Positions 1 through 6,457 are shown, numbered from the stretch's first letter. The stretch is DNA of 7,353 nucleotides from Solobacterium sp. (GCA_016284975.1 JAEEPV010000284.1:1-7353); one strand, 5' to 3'. Program-made: numbers and translations. The notes: a model not told the origin generated them from the sequence alone.

Positions 1-2
1 TC

Positions 3-556
3 GTTAAATACAAACAGTATTTAGCAGAATTGAGCGCATCAAAAAACCCAACCGGATCAGCTCCGATTGGGCAGGCATTACTTTAGATATTTTGGGTGTC
101 TACTTGACAGGCCCCGGATCACCCTTTGGCAGCAGAATCTATACTTACAAACTGACTTATGAAGAATTTCTGAGGCTTCTGAACTATTCACTTACCGAAG
201 AAGGGTCAAAACTATTTACGGTCATGTCTGGAATTGATGTCTATTTCACAGAAGAAACTGTTAATGCAATTGTTAAGGACGGAACCGTTCTTTATGAAAA
301 TGGGAAGTAGACAATCGATGCAGAAAAGGAAACCATAAAAGTTGCAGCTGGAGAATTCATTTCAACAACAAACCGTCCGTCAAATGGAATGGATAATCCT
401 CTTTGGGAGTGGAAAGATTCAGATCGGCTGATAAACAGTGATACGGTTGATAATACTTCCATTATCAAGATTCTTGAAGCGAACAGCGCTTCGGAACTTG
501 CAGAGATTGAAGTTGATCAGAATCCGCACTTCATTAATCGCCCGTACAGCGAATAA
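3..556 (+). pseudogene. Decayed 3' end of a 5'-nucleotidase-family gene (C-terminal domain)
   Basis: This is the remnant of a metallophosphatase/5'-nucleotidase, an enzyme family usually exported to the cell surface to dephosphorylate nucleotides. Two reading frames carry pieces of it. Positions 3-83 encode text like the beginning of the 5'-nucleotidase C-terminal domain (KYKQYLAELSASKNP, then APIGQALL) and stop at 84-86. A second frame, open from 8, encodes DWAGITLDILGVYLTGPGSP and then YTYKLTYEEFLRLL, which resembles the later nucleotide-binding part ('GDI..VYPFGN...V.LTG.EL'). The roughly 70 residues normally between these blocks are absent, so I infer a frame-shifting internal deletion near 60-90. 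The second frame then meets an amber codon at 308-310, where a tryptophan (TGG) would fit (ENGK-stop-TIDAEKETIKVA). It continues open to TAA at 554-556, ending FINRPYSE. The 5' part lies outside the window. The two lesions favour a true pseudogene over one sequencing error. The family call rests on pattern similarity only. Confidence 0.6.
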
Positions 557-677
557 GCAAAAACAGCCTGTTATCGGCAATATACCCACAGATTGTTGAC
601 GTGCTTCATTCCGACCACAATCCTCATTGTTATGCTCAAAGGAAAGACCTCTATCTTTTCATTTGAAAAAAGAGAAG

Positions 678-724
678 AAAAAACCTCCCGGAACAGGATG
701 TTTGTAAGCATCTTGTAATGGGAG
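678..724 (-). terminator. Rho-independent terminator of the GGDEF gene
   Basis: Read on the minus strand just after the stop of the cyclase gene, CTCCC (724-720) pairs with GGGAG (689-685). An inner helix is built on GATG/CATC (712-709 with 700-697) around an 8-nt loop. Six U residues (683-678) follow directly. The inner helix has mismatches, so the structure is moderate rather than perfect, but its place and U-tract fit an intrinsic terminator. The rest of 557-732 holds no convincing gene. Confidence 0.6.
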
Positions 725-732
725 AGGAGCGT

Positions 733-1809
733 TCAGATCATTTCGACGTGTCTGCCTATCATAAATCCTGCTAGCATGCGTGCAATGGAAAACATAATAG
801 ACATTTCGCTATCCTGCCAGATGCGCAGACTGCGCGGTTCTGCAAACAGAATATACCCAAAGGATTTCGGCCCGACTCTTACATCTGCAATCAGAATGGT
901 TTCAAGCTCATTTTTATGCAGGGTATCAAAAAAGATCGGGCAGGTTTCGTTTAAATTCTCTAGAAGATTTGTCGCAAACAGATCATCGCTCAGGGCCTTT
1001 CCGGCATCCTGTGCCGGACCGATGACGGTATCTTTAAGAACACTGCGCATCATTCCATCCTGGGCGATGTAGTACATATCCGTAAGATGCAGATCCTGTG
1101 CGATCGCATGAATGATCGCTTTCATTTTCCCGAGAACGGTTGGGGAGGAATCAAACGCAATTGACATATTTCGAAAGATTTCATAGAGCGAGCTTTTTTG
1201 CAGCTTGCGGATCTCGATATTCGCATGCTTTTCCGGAACATAAATGATATAGCAGTTCCTGCCCTTGGTTTTTCCCCGGTACAGGGCCTTATCAATTGTC
1301 GCAAACAGACTGTCGTAATCTTTCGCATCTTCCGGGAAGCTTGCCATACCGGTTGTGCCAGTCACAAACAATTCAAATTCCTCGACTTTGATCGTACGGC
1401 GAAGTACGGAAAATGAACTGGAATAAGTGTTGTTGCCATACATATCAAGGCAAAACTTTTTCTTTGCAGAATAATCAAGATCCCGTAAGTTGATAAATAC
1501 AAATTCGTCTCCGCCAAAACGGCCGGCAATTCCATAATCTTTCAGAAATGATGCAAGATGGTCCCCAACCGTTTTCAGAACACCGTCTCCGACGGAATGA
1601 CCATAGTTGTCATTTACATATTTAAAATTATCAAGATCCAGGATGCCAAAGGAAAACGGAGTCCCGGAGTCAATCAGGTCTTTGACGAATCCGATCATGA
1701 ACGGTCTTGAAACAAGACCGGTAAGTCCGTCGAGAACATCGGAAATACGTCTTCCTTCCAGATTCTGCTTGAAAAACGGATAGATGCTCAGCTCTTCGCG
1801 GGTATACAT
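733..1809 (-). CDS. Diguanylate cyclase, GGDEF domain followed by GAF-like domain
   Basis: This 358-residue protein should make cyclic di-GMP from two GTP. The GGDEF domain spans about residues 22-192. It has DGLTGLVSR (27-35), the metal- and guanine-binding block DLDNFKYVND (58-67) with GHSVGD (70-75), and the intact active-site loop RFGGDEF (97-103), so catalysis is likely retained. The RxxD inhibitory site expected just before the loop is missing: lysine and glycine occupy the Arg and Asp positions. Product feedback inhibition through that site is therefore unlikely. Residues about 205-350 look like a GAF sensor fold (IIHAIAQDLHLTDMYYIAQDG; FGYILFAEP; IARMLAGFMI). I see no signal peptide or membrane segment, so the protein should be cytoplasmic. 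The sensor lies after the catalytic domain, the reverse of the commoner order. ATG at 1809 is the only plausible start, but no clear Shine-Dalgarno precedes it, and I see no convincing promoter on this strand. The gene is divergent from the ABC ATPase gene and monocistronic. The ligand is unknown. Confidence 0.9.
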   Translation of the reverse strand: MYTREELSIYPFFKQNLEGRRISDVLDGLTGLVSRPFMIGFVKDLIDSGTPFSFGILDLDNFKYVNDNYGHSVGDGVLKTVGDHLASFLKDYGIAGRFGGDEFVFINLRDLDYSAKKKFCLDMYGNNTYSSSFSVLRRTIKVEEFELFVTGTTGMASFPEDAKDYDSLFATIDKALYRGKTKGRNCYIIYVPEKHANIEIRKLQKSSLYEIFRNMSIAFDSSPTVLGKMKAIIHAIAQDLHLTDMYYIAQDGMMRSVLKDTVIGPAQDAGKALSDDLFATNLLENLNETCPIFFDTLHKNELETILIADVRVGPKSFGYILFAEPRSLRIWQDSEMSIMFSIARMLAGFMIGRHVEMI

Positions 1810-1936
1810 ACAAATACATAATACATGATTTAAAACGAGAAATCTCTGTTTCCTAAAAATAAATCGGTTTTCTATAAATAATACGAGGAATTAAAGGGAT
1901 TTTTATCAAAAAACAGTAAACCGGTAAAGTTTATTA

Positions 1937-1964
1937 TTTACAACCATTTTCCTGGATGTATAAT
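1937..1964 (+). promoter_or_regulatory. Sigma-A promoter of the ABC ATPase gene
   Basis: TTTACA (1937-1942) and a perfect TATAAT (1959-1964) are separated by 16 nt, placing the transcription start near 1971. It is the best promoter match in the divergent intergenic region and points to the ATPase gene about 200 nt downstream. Confidence 0.75.
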
Positions 1965-1970
1965 ACCAGT

Positions 1971-2165
1971 ATAAGAGCCATTGAAAGCGCTGCCAAAAAC
2001 GGCGTGATCAAGACTCTTGCCAGTAAGTCTTGCAGCTGGGTGAAACCGATCGGGATTCTGCTGTGTATGCGGAGCACGGCGAACAACGGTCGCGGGTTTA
2101 TCGACGCGGGGACTTCAGAATTCTTTCTAAATTCTAAATACAGAAAGGGGCAAGTAGAGAAAGAC
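1971..2165 (+). other. Long 5' leader of the ABC ATPase gene
   Basis: This is the predicted untranslated leader of about 195 nt, from the inferred start near 1971 to the ATG at 2166. It holds the cre site, a 6-bp hairpin (AAGACT 2010-2015 with AGTCTT 2026-2031) and the palindrome CCGATCGG (2046-2053). I see no U-tract terminator or recognisable riboswitch core. The ATPase frame is open through the leader back to an ATG at 1956, but that ATG overlaps the -10 box and the encoded peptide does not resemble the family. I treat the leader as non-coding. Confidence 0.45.
1982..1995 (+). promoter_or_regulatory. cre site (CcpA operator)
   Basis: TGAAAGCGCTGCCA matches the catabolite-responsive element consensus TGWAANCGNTNWCA at all but one fixed position (C where W is expected). 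The site lies about 12-25 nt after the predicted transcription start. In Bacillota, CcpA bound at that position blocks initiation or elongation. I infer glucose-type repression of the downstream sugar transporter ATPase, which is the classic kind of CcpA target. Confidence 0.75.
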
Positions 2166-3353
2166 ATGGCAACAGTTTCACTTAGACACATCGTAAAGAT
2201 TTATCCCAACAGCGGTGAAACAAAGAAGCACAACACCAAAAACCTCAAGGTTACAGACGAAGGCGTTCTCGCCGTTCAGGACTTCAACCTGGAAATCGCC
2301 GATCAGGAATTTATCGTTCTGGTAGGCCCTTCCGGCTGTGGTAAGTCCACAACACTGCGAATGGTCGCAGGTCTCGAAGAGATTTCCAAGGGCGAACTCT
2401 ACATCGACGACAAGCTGATGAATGATGTCGCTCCGAAAGACAGAGACATTGCGATGGTATTCCAGAACTACGCACTGTATCCGCACATGACAGTTCGTCA
2501 GAACATGGAATTCCCGCTGAAGCTCCGCAAGGTACCGAAGGATCAGATTGACCGTGCAGTCGATCAGGCTGCTGAAGTCCTGGGTATCACACAGTATCTC
2601 GACCGGAAACCGAAGGCGCTTTCCGGTGGTCAGAGACAGCGTGTAGCGATCGGCCGCGCGATCGTTCGTGAACCGAAGGTTCTTCTTATGGACGAACCTC
2701 TCTCCAACCTCGACGCAAAACTCCGTAACCAGATGCGTGCTGAAATCATCAAACTGCGTCAGAGAATTCATGCGACATTTATCTATGTCACACACGACCA
2801 GACCGAAGCTATGACACTCGGTGATCGTATCGTCATTATGAAAGACGGTGTCATCCAGCAGATCGGCACACCGCAGGAAGTTTATGACAGCCCGGTCAAC
2901 ATGTTTGTAGCAGGCTTCATTGGCGTTCCGCAGATGAACTTCTATGATGGCAAACTGCTTAAGAATGCAGCAGGCAAGTACAGCGTTCAGGTTGAAGATG
3001 CTGTAATCGAGCTCCCTGCTGAAAAACAGAAGAATTTGGCTGATCACAAAGTTGGTGAGCAGGATATCATCGTTGGCGTCCGTCCGGAGCATATCAGTCT
3101 GAAGGAAGTTCCGGGAAAGATGATCAAGGGAACGGTAGACGTATCCGAGCTGATGGGTTCTTCCGTGCATCTGCACATCAATGCGCTGGGCAAAGACGGT
3201 GTCATCATTGTTCCGACACTGGATCTCAAGGGAAACAAGACATTCGCAATAGGTTCCCCGATTGAATTTACATTCGGCGGCGATGTTGCACACGTCTTCG
3301 CAAAGGAATCCGGCAAGAATCTCGAGTTCTCCAACGATACCACTCAGGAGTAA
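2166..3353 (+). CDS. ugpC: Sugar ABC transporter ATPase, MsmK/UgpC/MalK family
   Basis: This 395-residue cytoplasmic ATPase powers sugar or glycerol-phosphate import with partner permeases and binding proteins. All nucleotide-binding motifs are intact: Walker A GPSGCGKST (54-62), Q-loop Gln100, signature LSGGQ (152-156), Walker B LLMDEP (173-178), D-loop SNLDA (180-184) and switch His210. A C-terminal TOBE-type regulatory domain follows (GVRPEHISL near 304-312, FGGDVAHVF near 370-378). A lysine-rich insert of about 18 residues after KIYPNS (11-16) is absent from streptococcal MsmK but is familiar from clostridial UgpC-type proteins. I chose ATG 2166 because MATVSLRHIVKIYP matches the usual N-terminus; the GGGG-containing purine run at 2143-2150 sits rather far upstream as a ribosome binding site. 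There are two tandem stops. No permease or binding protein is adjacent, so it is probably a shared ATPase serving several distant transporters. It has its own promoter, cre site and terminator. The exact substrate cannot be read from the sequence. Confidence 0.93.
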   Translation: MATVSLRHIVKIYPNSGETKKHNTKNLKVTDEGVLAVQDFNLEIADQEFIVLVGPSGCGKSTTLRMVAGLEEISKGELYIDDKLMNDVAPKDRDIAMVFQNYALYPHMTVRQNMEFPLKLRKVPKDQIDRAVDQAAEVLGITQYLDRKPKALSGGQRQRVAIGRAIVREPKVLLMDEPLSNLDAKLRNQMRAEIIKLRQRIHATFIYVTHDQTEAMTLGDRIVIMKDGVIQQIGTPQEVYDSPVNMFVAGFIGVPQMNFYDGKLLKNAAGKYSVQVEDAVIELPAEKQKNLADHKVGEQDIIVGVRPEHISLKEVPGKMIKGTVDVSELMGSSVHLHINALGKDGVIIVPTLDLKGNKTFAIGSPIEFTFGGDVAHVFAKESGKNLEFSNDTTQE

Positions 3354-3366
3354 TAACGGATATTAC

Positions 3367-3402
3367 AAAAGCAGCTGTTTCGAAAGAACAGTTGCTTTTT
3401 TT
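3367..3402 (+). terminator. Rho-independent terminator after the ABC ATPase gene
   Basis: AAAAGCAGCTGTT (3367-3379) pairs with AACAGTTGCTTTT (3387-3399), with one G-U pair and a short loop around CGAAA. The 3' arm runs into a U-tract (3396-3402). It lies 14 nt past the stop codon and separates the ATPase gene from ldh. Confidence 0.92.
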
Positions 3403-3425
3403 ACGGGTTTAGCACAGAAATCCTT

Positions 3426-3431
3426 TATAAT
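3426..3431 (+). promoter_or_regulatory. Probable -10 box of ldh
   Basis: A perfect TATAAT lies 38 nt before the ldh start, just past the ATPase terminator, so ldh probably has its own promoter. No good -35 hexamer is present at 16-18 nt spacing; TTTACG at 3400-3405 would need a 20-nt spacer. I found neither a Rex-type (TTGTGA...TCACAA) nor a cre site here. Confidence 0.5.
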
Positions 3432-3468
3432 AAAAACATAAGAATCTTACGGAAGGAGACCATATCAT

Positions 3469-4434
3469 ATGAGTGTCAATCATCGAAAGGTAGCCGTGAT
3501 CGGCTGCGGTTTTGTCGGAGCTACAAGTGCGTTTGCTCTCATGCAGAGCGGACTGTTTTCAGAAATGGTACTGCTGGATGTGAATCACGATAAAGCGGAA
3601 GGTGAGGCAATGGACATCAGCCATGGCACCGCGCTTACACATCCTATGCGCATCTATGCAGGTGACTATGATGATATTGCTGATGCTGCAGTCATTGTCG
3701 TTACTGCCGGCGCCGCCCAGAAACCAGGGGAGACACGTCTGGATCTGATTCATAAGAACGTTTCCATTTTCTCGGGCATCATGAAGGAAATCCGTCAGCG
3801 CAGTCCGGAAGGCATCATGCTGGTGGTTGCCAACCCGGTTGATATTCTGACATACTACGCCGCAAAGACCAGCGGCATGGGCGAAAAGCGGGTATTTGGT
3901 TCCGGTACAGTACTGGATACATCCCGTCTTCGCACGCTGCTCGCTACCAAGCTTGATGTCGACAGCCGCAGCATTCATGCCTATATTGTCGGTGAGCATG
4001 GCGACAGTGAGATTGTCTGCTGGAGTAATGCCAATGTTTCCGGTGTTCCGCTTCCGGACTTCTTCGCACTCCGCGGCATGGGGGATATTGACCTGGTCGC
4101 AGCGATGAATGAGATCAGTAATGATGTCAAAAACAGTGCATATGAGATCATTGCAAAGAAGAATGCGACCTATTATGGTATCGGAATGTCTGTTGTCCGC
4201 ATCTGCCGTGCGGTTGTCAAAGATGAAAAGTCGGTACTGCCGGTTTCAGTCGTTCTCCATGGGGAATATGGCATCAACGGCTGTTCCTTATCCGTACCGG
4301 CAATTGTCGGCCGCAATGGTATTGAAGATCTTGTGCCGATTTCCATGAGTGAAGAGGAACGTGATGCACTGGATCATTCTGCATCCGTTCTGAAAGAGAA
4401 CATGAGTGATATTGATTTTACGGTAAAGGATTAA
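3469..4434 (+). CDS. ldh: L-lactate dehydrogenase (NAD-dependent)
   Basis: This 321-residue cytoplasmic enzyme reduces pyruvate to L-lactate and regenerates NAD+ in fermentation. The Rossmann loop GCGFVGA (12-18) and Asp37 at the end of the second strand indicate NAD rather than NADP. The mobile loop AGAAQKPGETR (80-90) carries Gln84, the residue that selects pyruvate over oxaloacetate, and the catalytic Arg90. This distinguishes the enzyme from malate dehydrogenase, which has Arg at the Gln position. The catalytic pair is Asp150 (TVLDTSRLR, with substrate-binding Arg153) and His177 in GEHGDSE. NATYYG (232-237) holds the active-site threonine. The length is normal for bacterial LDH. ATG 3469 is preceded by AAGGAG (3453-3458) at 10 nt. 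The gene is monocistronic between two strong terminators. Neighbouring a sugar transporter ATPase fits a homolactic or mixed-acid sugar fermenter. Whether it needs fructose-1,6-bisphosphate cannot be told by eye. Confidence 0.95.
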   Translation: MSVNHRKVAVIGCGFVGATSAFALMQSGLFSEMVLLDVNHDKAEGEAMDISHGTALTHPMRIYAGDYDDIADAAVIVVTAGAAQKPGETRLDLIHKNVSIFSGIMKEIRQRSPEGIMLVVANPVDILTYYAAKTSGMGEKRVFGSGTVLDTSRLRTLLATKLDVDSRSIHAYIVGEHGDSEIVCWSNANVSGVPLPDFFALRGMGDIDLVAAMNEISNDVKNSAYEIIAKKNATYYGIGMSVVRICRAVVKDEKSVLPVSVVLHGEYGINGCSLSVPAIVGRNGIEDLVPISMSEEERDALDHSASVLKENMSDIDFTVKD

Positions 4435-4440
4435 TGGAGA

Positions 4441-4464
4441 AACCGGCTGTATGGCCGGTTTTTT
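4441..4464 (+). terminator. Rho-independent terminator of ldh
   Basis: A perfect 7-bp stem AACCGGC (4441-4447) / GCCGGTT (4454-4460) with a 6-nt loop leads into six U residues (4459-4464). It begins 6 nt after the ldh stop codon. Confidence 0.93.
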
Positions 4465-4494
4465 GACTGGAAGACGGATCACAATCCGCAGGAC

Positions 4495-4508
4495 TCTTGT
4501 AAACAAGA
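4495..4508 (+). promoter_or_regulatory. Palindromic operator candidate over the panT -35 box
   Basis: TCTTGT-AA-ACAAGA is a perfect 6-2-6 palindrome that completely contains the -35 hexamer at 4497-4502. A dimeric regulator bound here would block RNA polymerase. I do not recognise the motif; it is not a cre, BirA or standard Rex site. Confidence 0.35.
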
Positions 4509-4525
4509 CAAGAAATCACTATAGT
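4497..4525 (+). promoter_or_regulatory. Probable sigma-A promoter of panT-coaBC-coaX
   Basis: TTGTAA (4497-4502) and TATAGT (4520-4525) are spaced by 17 nt, putting the transcription start near 4532 and giving a leader of about 100 nt before panT. The promoter lies inside the large palindrome, so a transcript starting here keeps only its right arm. Confidence 0.6.
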
Positions 4526-4632
4526 AAAAATGACGAAGAGAACTGTGACACTGCATGGATTCTCATAGAAATTCGTCTTCCAGTTGTTTCTGTTTTCGCT
4601 GCATCCATTGAGAGCGGCAGGAGGTAAAGAGT

Positions 4633-5268
4633 ATGAACAGAAAGAAGATTCGTTTACAGAAGCTGACACTTGCGGCTTTTTTTGTCGCCATTGAGATTCT
4701 CATGGCAGTAACACCGATTGGTTATATCCCTGTCGGTGCCATCAATATTACAACCATGCATCTGCCGGTCATTCTTGCCGGTATCATTCTCGGCCCGGCA
4801 TATGGCATGCTGATGGGATTTGTCTTCGGTCTGACCAGTATGCTTAAGGCAACCTTTGCACCGAATATCACCAGTTTCTGCTTCAGCCCGTTCATAACGG
4901 TAGGCGGAGTGCATGGCAATTTTGCCAGCCTGTTCATCGCCTTTGTTCCCCGTATGACGCTGGGCGTACTGTCATTCTATATTTATCTTGCGCTGCGCCG
5001 TATGAACCGTTCCCGCGTGACTGCTTCTGCAGTATCGGCGGGTGCGAACACGCTGATCCATACACTGTTTGTCATGGGATCGATCTGGCTGTTCTTTGGA
5101 CAGCAGTACGCAAACGCGGCAGGAATCGGAGTCGGTGCGGTTATTCTGACGGTACTGACTTCAAACGGTATTCTTGAAATCATCCTGGCATCCATTGTGA
5201 TTCCGGCTCTGGTGCGGGCACTGAAGCCGACCCTTGAAAGGATGGGATTCTATGAGCGAGAAGCCTAA
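4633..5268 (+). CDS. panT: ECF transporter S component, probable pantothenate transporter
   Basis: This 211-residue integral membrane protein is the substrate-binding (S) subunit of an energy-coupling-factor vitamin importer. It would bind pantothenate and dock on the shared EcfA/EcfA'/EcfT module, which is not encoded here. Hydrophobic segments lie near residues 11-30, 43-54, 55-72, 98-121, 133-156 and 164-194, consistent with the six-helix S-component fold. Helix 1 contains the small-residue AxxxA motif (A15 to A19) used by group II S components to contact EcfT. The stretch VTPIGYIPVGAINITTMHLP (26-45), followed by a glycine-rich helix, is typical of the ECF_trnsprt family. AGGAGG (4619-4624) sits 8 nt before ATG 4633. 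The pantothenate assignment is inferred mainly from the next two genes, which overlap it and act on pantothenate and its phosphorylated product. Family membership is much surer than the substrate. Confidence 0.85.
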   Translation: MNRKKIRLQKLTLAAFFVAIEILMAVTPIGYIPVGAINITTMHLPVILAGIILGPAYGMLMGFVFGLTSMLKATFAPNITSFCFSPFITVGGVHGNFASLFIAFVPRMTLGVLSFYIYLALRRMNRSRVTASAVSAGANTLIHTLFVMGSIWLFFGQQYANAAGIGVGAVILTVLTSNGILEIILASIVIPALVRALKPTLERMGFYEREA

Positions 5269-6457
5269 CGTCATCATTGGCATCAGCGGAGGCATTGCTG
5301 CCTATAAGATCTGCATACTGGTTTCTTCCCTGAAGAAACAGGGCTATAACGTCCATGTGCTGATGACCAAAGAGGCAGAACAGTTTGTGACACCTCTGGT
5401 CCTGCAGACGCTTTCCGGCAATAAGGTCATTACGGATATCTTTGACATCAGCTATACCCCGGAGGTTCACCATATCTCACTGGCCGAGCTGGCAGATGTA
5501 TTTGTCATTGCTCCGGCTACCGCAAACATCATTGCGAAAGTCGCCAACGGAATCGCCGATGACATGCTGACATCAACCTTTCTTGCGTGCACCTGTGACA
5601 AGCTGATCGTACCGGCTATGAACACGCATATGCTGGAGAATCCGGTAACGCAGGACAACATTCAGAAATGCCGTGATTATGGCATGCATATTCTTGAAAG
5701 CGGAGAAGGATATCTTGCCTGCGGAACCACCGGTAAGGGACGGATGCCTGAACCGGCGGAAATAGAAGACGCAATCAAAGAAGTTCTCCAAAAAGAAAAA
5801 TATCTTGCGGGGAAAAAGGTGCTGATCACTGCCGGCCCGACCTGCGAGGCAATCGATCCGGTGCGTTTTATCACAAATCACTCCTCCGGCAAGATGGGCT
5901 ATGCGCTTGCGACAGCAGCCCGCAATGCCGGAGCGGATGTAATACTTGTGAGCGGAAAGACCTCACTTTCTCCAGTCCGGGGCGTACACATGATTCCGGT
6001 TGTTTCGGCCAGGGAAATGGCAGAAGCGGTACTGCCGCTGCAGCAGGAAATGGATATTATGATTCTTTCGGCAGCTGTGGCAGACTATACGCCGGTAACT
6101 ATCGCGGAAGAAAAGATCCATAAAACGGAAGGCGGAATGCAGCTGGAACTGGAACGTACGACCGATATTCTGAAGACGCTCGGTCAGAATAAGCGTTCCG
6201 GCCAGATCCTTGTCGGCTTCTCCATGGAAACTGAAAATCTGGTGGAGAATTCGCTGAGAAAACTGGATTCCAAGAACTGTGACTATATCATTGCCAACAG
6301 TCTGCGCCAGCAAGGAGCCGGCTTTGGCGGGGATACCAATATCGTGACAATTATTTCGAAGAGAGAAATGGAAGAACTGGGACTGTTATCGAAATATGAT
6401 ACCGCGTGCCGGATTCTGAAGACGGTTTCGAGAAGGGAGAAATCATGTACCTGCTGA
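5252..6457 (+). CDS. coaBC: Bifunctional phosphopantothenoylcysteine synthetase/decarboxylase
   Basis: This 401-residue fused enzyme catalyses two steps of coenzyme A synthesis: nucleotide-dependent ligation of cysteine to 4'-phosphopantothenate (CoaB) and FMN-dependent decarboxylation to 4'-phosphopantetheine (CoaC). The CoaC half (1-183) has GISGGIAAYK (10-19), catalytic His74 in HHISLAE, PAMN (121-124) with the substrate-binding Asn, and the flap ACGTTGKGRMPEP (156-168) with reactive Cys157. The CoaB half (188-401) has ITAGPTCEAIDPVRFITNHS (192-211), with Asn209 matching the essential Asn of E. coli Dfp, then LSAAVADYTP (272-281), a KIHK lysine site (288-291), VGFSMET (321-327) and GFGGDTN (357-363). 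ATG 5252 is chosen because AAAGGA (5237-5242) lies 9 nt upstream and the protein then starts like its family; a TTG at 5234 in the same frame is less likely. It overlaps panT by 17 nt, implying translational coupling. All key residues seen are intact. Confidence 0.95.
   Translation: MSEKPNVIIGISGGIAAYKICILVSSLKKQGYNVHVLMTKEAEQFVTPLVLQTLSGNKVITDIFDISYTPEVHHISLAELADVFVIAPATANIIAKVANGIADDMLTSTFLACTCDKLIVPAMNTHMLENPVTQDNIQKCRDYGMHILESGEGYLACGTTGKGRMPEPAEIEDAIKEVLQKEKYLAGKKVLITAGPTCEAIDPVRFITNHSSGKMGYALATAARNAGADVILVSGKTSLSPVRGVHMIPVVSAREMAEAVLPLQQEMDIMILSAAVADYTPVTIAEEKIHKTEGGMQLELERTTDILKTLGQNKRSGQILVGFSMETENLVENSLRKLDSKNCDYIIANSLRQQGAGFGGDTNIVTIISKREMEELGLLSKYDTACRILKTVSRREKSCTC

Larger units (their letters stand above)
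4466..4584 (+). repeat. Imperfect palindrome of about 120 bp upstream of the CoA operon
   Basis: The outer arms ACTGGAAGACGGAT (4466-4479) and ATTCGTCTTCCAGT (4571-4584) are complementary over 14 positions; 11 in a row are perfect and one of the others is a G-U pair. Inside them, AATCCGCAG (4483-4491) pairs with CTGC-AT-GGATT (4551-4561), leaving a 2-nt bulge. Further in, CTCTT (4494-4498) pairs with AAGAG (4536-4540). The whole block can thus form one long interrupted hairpin between the ldh terminator and the panT ribosome binding site. It could be a structured leader RNA in read-through transcripts, a small mobile palindromic element, or recombination arms flanking the promoter inside. No clear target-site duplication flanks it. 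Confidence 0.65.

Noticed and set aside
557..718. Open frame continuing after the nucleotidase remnant's TAA, with a hydrophobic stretch
   Set aside because: It has no start with a ribosome binding site, ends inside the cyclase terminator hairpin, and has no recognisable similarity. A chance open frame is the simplest reading.
2030..2055. T-box-like string (TGGGTGAAACCG) in the ATPase leader
   Set aside because: It matches the T-box core only partly, the upstream leader is too short for a specifier stem, there is no following terminator, and the downstream gene is not an amino-acid or tRNA gene.
1956..2165. N-terminal extension of the ABC ATPase from the ATG at 1956
   Set aside because: The ATG overlaps the TATAAT box, the encoded 70 residues do not look like the family, the cre site lies within, and ATG 2166 gives the standard N-terminus.
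1934..2191. Minus-strand frame of 85 codons with a hydrophobic C-terminus
   Set aside because: It overlaps the promoter, cre site and start of the ATPase gene, and I see no ribosome binding site or recognisable family. It is most likely a shadow.
2178..3293. Long minus-strand open frame opposite the ABC ATPase
   Set aside because: It lies wholly inside a gene with every ABC motif intact. Its protein is cysteine- and arginine-rich with no family resemblance, as expected for an antisense shadow.
3400..3468. Rex or cre control of ldh
   Set aside because: No TTGTGA...TCACAA or cre-like sequence is present in the short ldh upstream region.
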